Of a DNA stretch of 64,000 nucleotides, positions 47,315 to 55,805 are shown piece after piece. Position 1 is the stretch's first letter, and the number at the start of each line of letters is the position of its first letter. This DNA is from Paradesertivirga mongoliensis (GTDB lineage: Bacteria > Bacteroidota > Bacteroidia > Sphingobacteriales > Sphingobacteriaceae). Location: assembly GCF_024436395.1 (NCBI RefSeq), contig NZ_JAFMZO010000001.1:1307850-1371849 (forward strand), in the 5' to 3' direction. The notes below the pieces were generated by a model, which saw nothing but the letters and a program-made list of their open reading frames with translations, did not search any database and was not told the DNA's origin. Position numbers and translations under genes: made by a program.

Positions 47315-47351
47315 AACTTTCCAAAGGTCAGCGACTTTTGGAAAGTTTTTC
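47315..47351 (+). terminator. Terminator after galE
   Basis: AACTTTCCAAA (47315-47325) and TTTGGAAAGTT (47337-47347), an 11-bp stem, are followed by TTT. A second weaker hairpin (AACTTG...CAAGTT, about 47357-47390) lies just ahead of rfbB. Confidence 0.75.
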
Positions 47352-47396
47352 AGTATAACTTGTAAAAAGTTCTAAACTTTTGGCAAGTTTGTACCA

Positions 47397-48449
47397 ATGA
47401 AGAAAATTCTCATCACTGGCGGAGCCGGATTTATAGGCTCTCACGTTGTACGGCGCTTTGTTAAAAATTACCCTGATTATCAGATAATCAATCTCGATAA
47501 ACTCACTTACGCCGGTAATCTTGCCAATCTTAAAGATATAGAACACTGTTCCAACTATCGGTTTGTCAAAGGGGATATTGTAGACGCCGACTTTATCGAC
47601 CAGCTATTTAACCATGAAAATTTCGACAGTGTAATACATCTCGCTGCAGAATCGCACGTGGATCGCTCTATTAGTAGCCCCATAGATTTTGTGATGACTA
47701 ATGTTGTGGGTACTGTAAATCTGCTTAACGCCGCCCGAAAGCTTTGGAAGGATGATTACGCCAGTCATAGATTCTACCATGTCTCAACCGATGAGGTTTA
47801 TGGTACGTTAGGAGAAGACGGTCTGTTTACAGAAGAAACTCCTTATGATCCACATAGTCCGTATTCAGCGTCAAAAGCCAGCTCAGACCATTTTGTTAGA
47901 GCTTACCAGGATACATATGGATTAAATGCTGTCATCTCTAATTGCTCTAATAATTATGGTTCACACCATTTTCCCGAGAAGCTTATTCCTCTTGCCATAA
48001 ATAATATTAAAAATAATAAACCGGTTCCGGTTTACGGTAAAGGGGAAAATATACGCGACTGGTTATGGGTTGAGGATCATGCAAGGGCAATTGACGTAAT
48101 TTTTCATAATGCGGCTCCGGGTACAACCTACAATGTTGGCGGCCATAATGAATGGAAAAATATCGACCTGATCCATACCCTATGCAGAATCATGGATCGC
48201 AAGCTCAATCGTGAGGCAGGAACATCTGAAAAATTAATCACATTTGTTACCGATAGGGCAGGGCACGATCTGCGCTATGCCATCGACTCCACTAAGCTGC
48301 AAAAAGAATTAGGCTGGACCCCTAGCCTGCAGTTCGAAGAAGGTTTGGAGAAAACCGTCGACTGGTATCTGTCTAATGAAGAGTGGCTAAACAATGTAAC
48401 GTCGGGGCAATACCAGGCTTATTACGAAGAGCTTTACGATAACCGATAA
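47397..48449 (+). CDS. rfbB: dTDP-glucose 4,6-dehydratase
   Basis: This 350-residue SDR opens ILITGGAGFIGSHVVRRF. It shows NLDKLTYAGNLANL (about residues 33-46, the RmlB/RfbB signature), HLAAESHVDRSI (about 81-92), STDEVYGTLG and catalytic Tyr/Lys in HSPYSASKASSDHFVRAY (about 157-174). YGSHHFPEKLIPLAINN also fits. rfbA, rfbC and rfbD are absent from the window. It overlaps the CpsB gene by one base (TAATG). Confidence 0.93.
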   Translation: MKKILITGGAGFIGSHVVRRFVKNYPDYQIINLDKLTYAGNLANLKDIEHCSNYRFVKGDIVDADFIDQLFNHENFDSVIHLAAESHVDRSISSPIDFVMTNVVGTVNLLNAARKLWKDDYASHRFYHVSTDEVYGTLGEDGLFTEETPYDPHSPYSASKASSDHFVRAYQDTYGLNAVISNCSNNYGSHHFPEKLIPLAINNIKNNKPVPVYGKGENIRDWLWVEDHARAIDVIFHNAAPGTTYNVGGHNEWKNIDLIHTLCRIMDRKLNREAGTSEKLITFVTDRAGHDLRYAIDSTKLQKELGWTPSLQFEEGLEKTVDWYLSNEEWLNNVTSGQYQAYYEELYDNR

Positions 48450-49192
48450 TGCTGTTTGACCTGTTCAGAAAGAAACAACAAAAAGTTCCTGAAATCAACT
48501 TTTCCCGGATTAAGACAGATATTCACTCGCATCTAATTCCGGGAATTGATGATGGCGCTCAAAATATCGAAGAATCCATCAGCCTTATAAAAAGGATGAT
48601 GGATTTCGGCTTTACAAAGCTGCTGACGACGCCACATATCATGGCGGATTATTACCGTAATACCTCCGATTCTATTCTGAAAGGTCTCGACCAATTAAGG
48701 GATGAATTATCGCAAAGGAATATCAATATAGAGGTAAATGCTGCCGCTGAATACTACCTGGACGAGACTTTTGAAAATAAGCTTAACAAAGGGGATGTTT
48801 TGACACTGGGTGATAAGTTTTTGTTATTCGAGCTGTCCTTTATTAACTATCCGAAAAACCTGTTCGAAGTAATCGATAAGATACTTCAGAAAGGATATAC
48901 GCCACTCCTTGCCCATCCCGAAAGGTATCCTTATTTGGCAGGTTCTGTAGAAAATTACGAACGCATTAAAGATTCGGGGTGTTATTTACAGATAAACACA
49001 CTGTCTCTGGCCGGTCATTACGGCAAGCAAACTCAAAAAGTAGCCGAACAAATGGTCGATCATTATTTAATTGACTTTTTGGGGAGTGACTTACATCGGA
49101 TGAAGCATGCCGATGCGATTTTGAAATCTCTGTCGATGCCTTATGTCTCCAGGCTTCTTACCGAGTATCAGTTGCAAAACGAAATGCTTTAA
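48449..49192 (+). CDS. Tyrosine-protein phosphatase of the CpsB/YwqE PHP family
   Basis: This 247-residue PHP-domain phosphatase shows metal-binding DIHSHLIPGIDDGAQ (about residues 25-39). TTPHIMADYY (about 60-69), AHPERYPYL and DFLGSDLHRMKHADA follow in order. These enzymes dephosphorylate BY-kinases that control capsule and exopolysaccharide assembly. Its translation is coupled to rfbB. The kinase itself (Wzc-like) is not in the window. Confidence 0.88.
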   Translation: MLFDLFRKKQQKVPEINFSRIKTDIHSHLIPGIDDGAQNIEESISLIKRMMDFGFTKLLTTPHIMADYYRNTSDSILKGLDQLRDELSQRNINIEVNAAAEYYLDETFENKLNKGDVLTLGDKFLLFELSFINYPKNLFEVIDKILQKGYTPLLAHPERYPYLAGSVENYERIKDSGCYLQINTLSLAGHYGKQTQKVAEQMVDHYLIDFLGSDLHRMKHADAILKSLSMPYVSRLLTEYQLQNEML

Positions 49193-49193
49193 T

Positions 49194-49649
49194 CTACTTC
49201 TCCTTCAAATAGCCGCGCTCTCTCAAAATGACACGTATCTGCTTTCTGATAGAGATAATTCTTCCTGTCATAATTCCTGAAGCCAGACTAAAGCTAAAGG
49301 CAGTTAACATGGACCCGTGTAGCCAATGGCCAAAAACCCATGTTTTAGAGAATGTGAAGATTAGGTAGAGGATTAGGATGACAATTGTGATCCTGTTCCA
49401 TTTGGAGATCACTTTGCCAGTTTCTTCATGCCAGTGAATGTTTGAGAACCTGGCTAGCAGCCAGCCTATCCAATAGCCGGCGAGAATGCCCGCTAAAGCC
49501 AGCAGAGGGTGAATAACTCCGGATAAAATATTGTAAATAATGATCACACTTATTATCAAAAAGACTATGGCTAACCTCCTGAGTTTAAAGATTAGCTTCT
49601 TGTTTACATGTTTCCGGGATAATTCCCGTGTCTTTTTCCTGATAATCAT
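49194..49649 (-). CDS. Hypothetical polytopic membrane protein
   Basis: This 151-residue protein has about four hydrophobic segments (about residues 27-42, 47-64, 87-103 and 112-130). A basic N-terminus (RKKTRELSRKHVNKKL) and C-terminus (RKQIRVILRERGYLKEK) suggest positive-inside topology. I recognise no family, and it has no soluble domain. It is convergent with the CpsB gene, whose stop lies 1 bp away, and is separated from the Fe-S carrier gene by a terminator. Confidence 0.6.
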   Translation of the reverse strand: MIIRKKTRELSRKHVNKKLIFKLRRLAIVFLIISVIIIYNILSGVIHPLLALAGILAGYWIGWLLARFSNIHWHEETGKVISKWNRITIVILILYLIFTFSKTWVFGHWLHGSMLTAFSFSLASGIMTGRIISIRKQIRVILRERGYLKEK

Positions 49650-49697
49650 GTGGTAAATAGAAGGATATGCATTCGATATATCTCAATTTACTAAACA

Positions 49698-49728
49698 AAA
49701 AAACCCGCTGTTTTGCAGCGGGTTTTTT
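49698..49728. terminator. Bidirectional terminator next to the Fe-S carrier gene
   Basis: A perfect 13-bp stem (AAAAAACCCGCTG / CAGCGGGTTTTTT) with loop TTTTG and poly-T or poly-A on both sides. It would stop the minus-strand Fe-S carrier transcript. Confidence 0.88.
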
Positions 49729-49748
49729 CAATACTCATTAAAACTAAT

Positions 49749-50102
49749 CTATACTGCAAAAGACGTCCCGCAACCACAAGTGCTCTTAGCATTCGGATTG
49801 TTGAACGTAAAGCCTCTTGCATTTAATCCGTCCTGAAATTCGATTTCCATTCCGGCTAAATATAGGCCATGCGCTTTATGCATAAATACTTTTATCCCAT
49901 CAATATCAAACTCCTGATCTCCGTCTTTTTTCTGGTCGAAACCTAATACATAGTTCATACCAGAGCAGCCACCCCCTTCAACACCTACCCGCACTCCGAA
50001 ATCTTCACCAAGTTCTTGTTGGCTTCTCAATTTATGAAGTTCTTTTTTTGCTCCTTCTGTAAAAGAAACCGGTATAGCTGAAATACTTATATCCATGCTC
50101 AT
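49749..50102 (-). CDS. A-type iron-sulfur carrier/HesB-IscA family protein
   Basis: This 117-residue protein has the three conserved cysteines of the family, in VEGGGCSGMNY (about residue 48) and STCGCGTSF (about 110 and 112). FTEGAKKELHKLR and LYLAGMEIEFQDGLNARGFTFNNPNA are the standard core. It delivers Fe-S clusters to target proteins. The start at 50102 (MSMDIS) is used because the region upstream contains the promoter (-7 TATATTTG, 50122-50129). An ErpA- or IscA-specific assignment needs a phylogeny. Confidence 0.9.
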   Translation of the reverse strand: MSMDISISAIPVSFTEGAKKELHKLRSQQELGEDFGVRVGVEGGGCSGMNYVLGFDQKKDGDQEFDIDGIKVFMHKAHGLYLAGMEIEFQDGLNARGFTFNNPNAKSTCGCGTSFAV

Positions 50103-50121
50103 TTCTTTTTTGTTTAATATA

Positions 50122-50129
50122 CAAATATA
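50122..50129 (-). promoter_or_regulatory. Promoter -7 element of the Fe-S carrier gene
   Basis: Reads TATATTTG on the minus strand (TAnnTTTG), 20 bp from the ATG at 50102. Confidence 0.4.
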
Positions 50130-50192
50130 AGTGAAAATGCCCACTTTTGCTGAAGCTAAATAGATATTGACTCTTAGTTAACAAATACCAGA

Positions 50193-50726
50193 ATGGATAC
50201 TTTAACGAACTTTATAATAGATGTTTTAAAATTTGTGCTCGCCGGAACAGCAGTGGTTTATATTGCCTGGCAGATAATTAAACCTGAGCTGCAGAAAGCA
50301 AATCAGTCGGGTCTGCTTGATTTGAAAAAGGCGTCGCTTGAAACTACATTGCCCCTGCGCTTGCAAGCTTACGAGCGATTGGCGTTGTTTATTGAGCGCA
50401 TCAATCCATCCAATATGTTGGTCAGGGTGCATGTTGCCGGGACGACAGTCCGAGAGATCCAGCAATTTTTAATATCTGAAATTCGTACCGAGCACCAGCA
50501 TAATATCACCCAGCAACTGTATGTAAGCAGCCAGGCCTGGGCTGTAATAAACCGTATCAAAGAAGATACCATCAGTCTGATTAATAATACCGCTGCGGGT
50601 TTATCGCCCGAAGCCTCATCAGTAGAGCTCAGCAAGGTGATTTTAACCCATTTGGCAAACCTGGATGAAAATCCTTACGATGCAGGCCTGATGTTATTGA
50701 AGCATGATATGCAACATTTTTTTTAA
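50193..50726 (+). CDS. Hypothetical membrane-anchored protein (DUF7935-like)
   Basis: This 177-residue protein has one N-terminal membrane helix (about residues 10-25, KFVLAGTAVVYIAWQI). A cytosolic helical domain follows, including ETTLPLRLQAYERLALFIERINPSNMLVRV and the HNITQQLYVSSQAWAVIN block. This pattern recurs in Bacteroidota next to methylmalonyl-CoA mutase genes, and I recall it as a DUF7935-type family. A role in the mutase or in membrane organisation is only suggested by position. The mutase gene starts 43 bp downstream. Confidence 0.6.
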   Translation: MDTLTNFIIDVLKFVLAGTAVVYIAWQIIKPELQKANQSGLLDLKKASLETTLPLRLQAYERLALFIERINPSNMLVRVHVAGTTVREIQQFLISEIRTEHQHNITQQLYVSSQAWAVINRIKEDTISLINNTAAGLSPEASSVELSKVILTHLANLDENPYDAGLMLLKHDMQHFF

Positions 50727-50769
50727 ACCTCTCGTCTAGTCTTCACGTATTGACGAAAAGCTTCCTTTA

Positions 50770-52314
50770 ATGAGCATGAAGTACAAGACCACATCCGGAA
50801 TAGAGATAAAGGAAGTTTATACAGAACCTAAAGATCTTCGGGAATTGCCGGGAGAATTTCCCTTTACGCGGGGTATCCGGAAAGATATGTATCGCGGAAA
50901 GCTATGGACGATGCGGCAATATGCCGGCTTTTCTACCGCAGCAGAGTCGAATAAGCGCTATCATTATCTGCTAAAGCAAGGTACTACCGGTTTGTCGGTA
51001 GCGTTCGATCTGCCTACACAGATAGGATATGATTCCAGCCATTCTTTATCAGAAGGAGAAGTAGGTAAAGTTGGCGTTGCTATTGATTCTTTGCAGGATA
51101 TGGAAGAATTGTTCGACGGCATCGACTTGGAGAAGATTACAACTTCGATGACCATCAATGCAACCGCTTCAATCCTCCTGGCCATGTATATTGCCCGGGC
51201 AAAGAAGCAGGGAGCCGACCTTAAAAAGATTTCGGGAACTATTCAAAACGATATTTTAAAGGAGTACGCTGCCAGAGGGACATATATCTATCCGCCTAAA
51301 CCTTCAATGCGCCTGATTACCGACGTTTTTGAATATTGTAGCAGGGAAGTGCCGAAATGGAATACAATTTCAATTTCCGGATACCATATTCGGGAAGCAG
51401 GTTCGACGGCGGTGCAGGAGCTGGCTTTTACCTTAGCCAATGGTAAGGCTTATCTGAAAGCAGCTCTCGAAAAAGGTTTAGATATCAATATTTTCGCAAA
51501 GCGATTATCTTTCTTTTTCAACTGTCATAACAATTTTTTTGAAGAGATAGGGAAATTCAGGGCCGCCCGCAGGATGTGGGCAACACTTACCAAAGAACTT
51601 GGCGCCACGGACGAAAAGGCGCAAATGCTAAGATTTCACACACAGACCGGCGGCTCGACTCTGACGGCACAGCAGCCCCTGAATAATGTAGTTCGGGTAT
51701 CAACGCAGGCGCTCGCAGCAGTGTTAGGCGGAACCCAATCTTTGCATACCAATGGTTACGACGAGGCATTTTCGCTGCCTACAGAAGACGCAGCCAAGCT
51801 TGCACTACGCACTCAGCAGATAATCGCATTAGAAACAGGTGTTACCGACACCGTCGATCCTTTAGCCGGCTCATATTTCGTAGAGTCATTAACCGACGAG
51901 ATCGAGAAAGCAGCCTGGAAATATATTGAAAAAATTGACGCTTTAGGCGGAGCTGTTGCCGCTATAGAATCCGGATACATCCAAAACGAGATAGCAAGTT
52001 CTGCCTATGAATATCAAACAGCTGTAGAAAGCGGCGATCAAAAGATCGTGGGTGTAAATAGTTTTAAAGAGCTAGGTGAAACACAATTCGAGCTTTTTAG
52101 GGTAAGCGACTCTATCCGGGAGCATCAGATAAAAAAACTCGAAAACCTGAAAGCAAGCCGTAATAATGAAGAGGTTGCAGGCGCGCTGGGCGCCTTGAAA
52201 GTGGCAAGTCAGACTTCTGATAACCTGATGCCACACATAATTCATGCGGTCGAATGCTATGCAACCCTGGGAGAGATATCGGATACCTTGCGGGCAGAGT
52301 TTGGAGAATATTGA
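50770..52314 (+). CDS. Methylmalonyl-CoA mutase family protein, catalytic TIM-barrel subunit only
   Basis: This 514-residue protein is the substrate-binding TIM-barrel half of a B12-dependent acyl-CoA mutase. It shows [27 protein letters not shown] (about residues 31-57), [16 protein letters not shown] and [21 protein letters not shown] (about 203-223). [10 protein letters not shown] and [18 protein letters not shown] match the large subunit of MCM or HcmA. There is no C-terminal cobalamin-binding domain (DxHxxG), which in this arrangement is usually a separate small subunit. None is found nearby. The reading frame ends in EFGEY, with no truncation sign. Confidence 0.88.
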   Translation: MSMKYKTTSGIEIKEVYTEPKDLRELPGEFPFTRGIRKDMYRGKLWTMRQYAGFSTAAESNKRYHYLLKQGTTGLSVAFDLPTQIGYDSSHSLSEGEVGKVGVAIDSLQDMEELFDGIDLEKITTSMTINATASILLAMYIARAKKQGADLKKISGTIQNDILKEYAARGTYIYPPKPSMRLITDVFEYCSREVPKWNTISISGYHIREAGSTAVQELAFTLANGKAYLKAALEKGLDINIFAKRLSFFFNCHNNFFEEIGKFRAARRMWATLTKELGATDEKAQMLRFHTQTGGSTLTAQQPLNNVVRVSTQALAAVLGGTQSLHTNGYDEAFSLPTEDAAKLALRTQQIIALETGVTDTVDPLAGSYFVESLTDEIEKAAWKYIEKIDALGGAVAAIESGYIQNEIASSAYEYQTAVESGDQKIVGVNSFKELGETQFELFRVSDSIREHQIKKLENLKASRNNEEVAGALGALKVASQTSDNLMPHIIHAVECYATLGEISDTLRAEFGEY

Positions 52315-52331
52315 GTATAACCTTTGTTTCG

Positions 52332-53096
52332 ATGCGGTTAAGACAGATTAAGAAGTTTTTTATTCTCCTTGGAGTGCTGGCGCTAAGCAGCTGTACCGGA
52401 GCTTATAAATATGTAAGTTCGAAGGAGAGACTTTATTTAATCGACCGGAGTTTGCCTTTAGATTCTTCCGTCTTAAATTTTTATTACCCGTATAAATTGA
52501 AGATTGATTCTCAGATGAATGCTGTAATTGCTAATACGGCAACAGAGATTACACGTGGTCGCCCCGAAGGCCGGTTGAATAACCTGGCGGCAGATGGGCT
52601 TGCTGCTATAGCCAAAAAACATCAGATCGATTTCGATTTTTTGCATATCAATTATAAAACCTTGCGGGTGCCATTACCGCCCGGGCCGATAAGAACATAT
52701 AAGATCTTTGAGCTAATGCCATTCGAAAATAACCTGGTGTCAATAAAGATGAAAGGGAGTGATGTATTCGACCTGTTTCAATATATGGCTCGTTTAGGTG
52801 GAGATCCTATTTCCGGAGCATCGTTCAAAATTGAGGAGGGGAGGGCCACGAAAATATTGATAAAGGGAGAAACATTGGATTTTGATAAAGCGTATACGGT
52901 GCTCACCAATGACTATCTGGCGAATGGAGGCGACAATGCATCTGTCTATCTTAAAGCACTTGAGAGGAAAGATTATAACGTTAAGCTGCGGAATGCTTTT
53001 ATGGAGTATTTGGTTCAGCTCAACAATACAGAGAGCCAGATAAATCCTCAAATAGACGGGCGCATAGTAAGTGATAAAGTGATTGCTGATGAATAG
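52332..53096 (+). CDS. 5'-nucleotidase C-terminal-domain lipoprotein
   Basis: This 254-residue protein starts MRLRQIKKFFILLGVLALSSC, a lipoprotein signal with Cys at about 21. The rest matches the 5'-nucleotidase C-terminal domain: NNLAADGLAAIAKKHQIDFDFLHINYKTLRVPLPPGPIRTY (about residues 76-116) and a YTVLTNDYLANGGDNAS end-region (about 202-218). The catalytic metallophosphatase half is encoded by the next gene, which overlaps by 8 bp. Together they reconstitute a UshA-like enzyme from two polypeptides. The start at 52332 avoids an N-terminal stretch that overlaps the mutase gene. Confidence 0.82.
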   Translation: MRLRQIKKFFILLGVLALSSCTGAYKYVSSKERLYLIDRSLPLDSSVLNFYYPYKLKIDSQMNAVIANTATEITRGRPEGRLNNLAADGLAAIAKKHQIDFDFLHINYKTLRVPLPPGPIRTYKIFELMPFENNLVSIKMKGSDVFDLFQYMARLGGDPISGASFKIEEGRATKILIKGETLDFDKAYTVLTNDYLANGGDNASVYLKALERKDYNVKLRNAFMEYLVQLNNTESQINPQIDGRIVSDKVIADE

Positions 53097-54021
53097 AAGG
53101 AACTTTCTTCAGGGTACGGTAGCCGGTTCTGTACTATTTGCTTTGGGTTTAAACTCCGAAAGCCTTTACGCTGCTTCCGATTTTGTGAAGCTTACCATCC
53201 TTCATACTAACGATGTTCACAGCCGGATTGATCCTTTTCCGCTCGACGATGAGAAGTTTCCAGGTCGCGGGGGAGTAGCGCCACGCTCTGCCTTGATAAA
53301 CAAGATACGACAGCAGGAGAAAAATGTATTACTGTTTGATGCCGGCGATCTTTTCCAGGGCTCCCCATACTTTAATTATTATGGTGGCGAATTAGAGATG
53401 AAGCTGATGAGCAAGATGGGGTACGATGCCGGAACCATGGGCAATCATGAGTTTGATAATGGGATAGAGGGCTTTCATAAGCAGCTTCCTCATGCCAGCT
53501 TTCCGTTTTTAACGAGTAATTATGATTTTACTGATACTATTTTAAGGGGAAAGACCAAGGATTATCAGGTCTTCAAAAAAGACGGATTAAAGGTCGGCGT
53601 GTTTGGCCTGTGCATCGAACTTTCTGGCATTGTAAATAAAGAACAGTACGGAAATACGAGGTACCTTGACCCCTTAAAGAAAGCTCTCGAAATAGAGTCT
53701 TTTTTGAAAAAAGAAGAGAAATGCGATCTGGTAATATGCCTTTCTCATTTAGGATACGATTACAGGAATAATAAGATTTCCGATAAGGTGATTGCAAAAA
53801 ATACTCACTATATTGACCTCATAATTGGGGGGCATACTCATACCTTCTTAGACGTCCCGGACTCGGTTAAAAACTTAAACGGAAACGAAACACTTATTAA
53901 CCAGGTGGGGTATGGCGGAGTGAATTTAGGGCGGTTGGATTTCGTGTTTGAAAGGGATAGAAGAGGAAAAAAGACCTACTCAGCTGCCACAGAGCAGATT
54001 AACAGTTATTTTAAATTTTAG
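53089..54021 (+). CDS. Metallophosphatase (5'-nucleotidase N-terminal domain), Tat-like export signal
   Basis: This 310-residue protein has an RR-containing N-terminus (MNRRNFLQGTVAGSVLFALG) suggesting Tat export. The metallophosphatase domain has LTILHTNDVHSRIDPF (about residues 36-51), LLFDAGDLFQGSPYF, GNHEFDNG (about 124-131), LSHLGYDYR and GGHTHTFLDVP (about 247-257), the full UshA-type metal set. It is the partner of the preceding lipoprotein with the 5'-nucleotidase C-terminal domain. Substrate range (nucleotides, UDP-sugars) is not decided by sequence. Confidence 0.85.
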   Translation: MNRRNFLQGTVAGSVLFALGLNSESLYAASDFVKLTILHTNDVHSRIDPFPLDDEKFPGRGGVAPRSALINKIRQQEKNVLLFDAGDLFQGSPYFNYYGGELEMKLMSKMGYDAGTMGNHEFDNGIEGFHKQLPHASFPFLTSNYDFTDTILRGKTKDYQVFKKDGLKVGVFGLCIELSGIVNKEQYGNTRYLDPLKKALEIESFLKKEEKCDLVICLSHLGYDYRNNKISDKVIAKNTHYIDLIIGGHTHTFLDVPDSVKNLNGNETLINQVGYGGVNLGRLDFVFERDRRGKKTYSAATEQINSYFKF

Positions 54022-54117
54022 TTTTTTAAGTAGAAAATTTTTAGAATATTCGATGTTCCAAATCCGCCTGTTTTTTCGTTATCAGCGGGGTTGTAAATCA
54101 GATTATTAAGTTAAAAT

Positions 54118-55545
54118 ATGGAAAAAACTTGTACAAATGTATGGAGCAGCTGCCTGCAAATCATAAAGGACAACATCCCTACACAGAGCTACAAGACTTG
54201 GTTTGAACCAATCAAGGCTTTGCGTCTGGAAGGTAATGTGCTTACCATACAAGTACCCAGTTTATTCTTTTACGAATGGCTCGAAGAGCATTATGTAGGG
54301 CTCTTAAGAAAGACTGTAAAGAAGCAGTTGGGCGAAGAAGGACGTTTAGAGTACAATATAGTAGTAGAGAAATCATCAAATAATAAGCCTTACACAACCA
54401 ATATGCCATCTAATGGCAATGGCTCAGACGCTAAAAGGCAGTCGATGCCTATACCGGTTGCTTTGAATAAGGATATTAAGAACCCTTTCGTGATACCTGG
54501 TTTGAAAAAGCTTCAGGTAGATCCGCAGTTAAATCAGAACTATAGCTTTGAGAATTTTATTGAAGGCGACTGTAATCGCCTTGCACGCTCTGCCGGTTTT
54601 GCCGTAGCCGGAAAACCGGGAGGAACTTCTTTTAATCCCTTGATGCTTTACGGAGGCGTTGGCTTGGGAAAGACTCACCTGGCTCAGGCTATAGGTAATG
54701 AAATAAAACGTTCACATCCTGATAAGCTGGTGATTTATGTTTCGTGTGAGAAGTTCTGCCAGCAGTTTGTTGATTCATTGAAAAACAATACCATCAACGA
54801 TTTTGTGAACTTCTATCAGGCAATGGATGTCATCATCATGGATGATGTTCATAACTTCGCCGGAAAAGAAAAAACGCAGGATATTTTCTTCCACATATTT
54901 AATCATTTACATCAGTCAGGTAAGCAAGTAATTTTGACTTCCGATAAACCACCTAAAGATCTGGCAGGTTTAGAAGAACGTTTATTGAGCCGTTTTAAAT
55001 GGGGCCTTTCGGCCGATTTACAGGTGCCCGATCTGGAGACCCGTATGGCGATCCTGAAAATGAAAATGTATACCGACGGCATTGAGTTGCCGGGTGAGGT
55101 AATCGAATACGTTGCTCATAACATCGACAACAACGTTCGCGAGTTGGAAGGAGCTATGGTTTCGCTGCTTGCGCAATCAACCTTAAATAAGAAAGAGATT
55201 GATTTGGCGTTAGCTAAATCAATGTTAAAGAACTTTATTAAGAATACATCGAAGGAAATCTCGATGGAGTATATTCAAAAGCTGGTTTGCGAGTACTTTG
55301 AAGTGCCGGTAGAGATGGTGAAATCAAAAACACGTAAACGCGAAATTGTACAGGCCCGTCAGATTTCAATGTATCTTTCAAAGAGCCACACTAAAACCTC
55401 TCTAAAGTCTATCGGCGCATTCTTTGGCGGAAGAGATCACTCAACAGTAATTTATGCTTGCCAAACGGTAGAAGATTTAATAGATACTGATAAAAAGTTT
55501 AAGGCTTATGTTCAGGATATCCAGAAGAAATTAAAAATGAGTTAA
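54118..55545 (+). CDS. dnaA: Chromosomal replication initiator protein DnaA
   Basis: This 475-residue initiator has an N-terminal domain I (WSSCLQIIKDNIPTQSYKTWFEPI), an Asn/Gly/Ser-rich linker (about 90-125), and AAA+ domain III with Walker A GGVGLGKTHLAQA (about residues 180-192) and Walker B DVIIMDDVHNFAGK. The sensor-like GLEERLLSRFKWGL and the domain IV DnaA-box-binding signature GGRDHSTVIYA (about 440-450) complete it. Length and domain order are standard. The flanks at 54022-54117 and 55546-55791 show no TTATCCACA-type box, so oriC is probably elsewhere. A terminator follows. Confidence 0.97.
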   Translation: MEKTCTNVWSSCLQIIKDNIPTQSYKTWFEPIKALRLEGNVLTIQVPSLFFYEWLEEHYVGLLRKTVKKQLGEEGRLEYNIVVEKSSNNKPYTTNMPSNGNGSDAKRQSMPIPVALNKDIKNPFVIPGLKKLQVDPQLNQNYSFENFIEGDCNRLARSAGFAVAGKPGGTSFNPLMLYGGVGLGKTHLAQAIGNEIKRSHPDKLVIYVSCEKFCQQFVDSLKNNTINDFVNFYQAMDVIIMDDVHNFAGKEKTQDIFFHIFNHLHQSGKQVILTSDKPPKDLAGLEERLLSRFKWGLSADLQVPDLETRMAILKMKMYTDGIELPGEVIEYVAHNIDNNVRELEGAMVSLLAQSTLNKKEIDLALAKSMLKNFIKNTSKEISMEYIQKLVCEYFEVPVEMVKSKTRKREIVQARQISMYLSKSHTKTSLKSIGAFFGGRDHSTVIYACQTVEDLIDTDKKFKAYVQDIQKKLKMS

Positions 55546-55568
55546 GCATCATAGATAGAGACAAAATC

Positions 55569-55598
55569 AAAGGTCCTGGCGTTTTCGTCAGGACCTTT
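55569..55598 (+). terminator. dnaA rho-independent terminator
   Basis: AAAGGTCCTG (55569-55578) and CAGGACCTTT (55589-55598), extendable to about 13 bp through GCG/CGT with a TTTT loop, are followed by TATATAATATTTT. It lies 23 bp after the dnaA stop. Confidence 0.85.
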
Positions 55599-55741
55599 TA
55601 TATAATATTTTGCTGGTGTTGTGGCAAATTTGCTCAATAGGCAGATCATTTGCATCTCAAGTTCCCTATAGGCAATGACGCCCGAGTACACTGCTGATAA
55701 TGACATTAAAGGAAACAACGTCCAAAGGGTATCTACCTTGT

Positions 55742-55805
55742 TCAGTTATAAATAAACGGAACCAAAGCTTTGGATTATAATTTATCGTCGTTTATTTATA
55801 ACTGA
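55742..55805. repeat. 17-bp perfect inverted repeat with an inner palindrome at the end of the MOSC gene
   Basis: TCAGTTATAAATAAACG (55742-55758) and its complement at 55789-55805 enclose 30 nt holding the 12-bp palindrome CCAAAGCTTTGG (55762-55773). The right arm includes the last codons and stop of the minus-strand MOSC gene, so it may act as that gene's terminator, though the inner palindrome is unusual. Confidence 0.6.

Noticed and set aside
54022..54117. Possible oriC upstream of dnaA
   Set aside because: No DnaA boxes, no clear A/T-rich unwinding element and no repeated 9-mers are visible.
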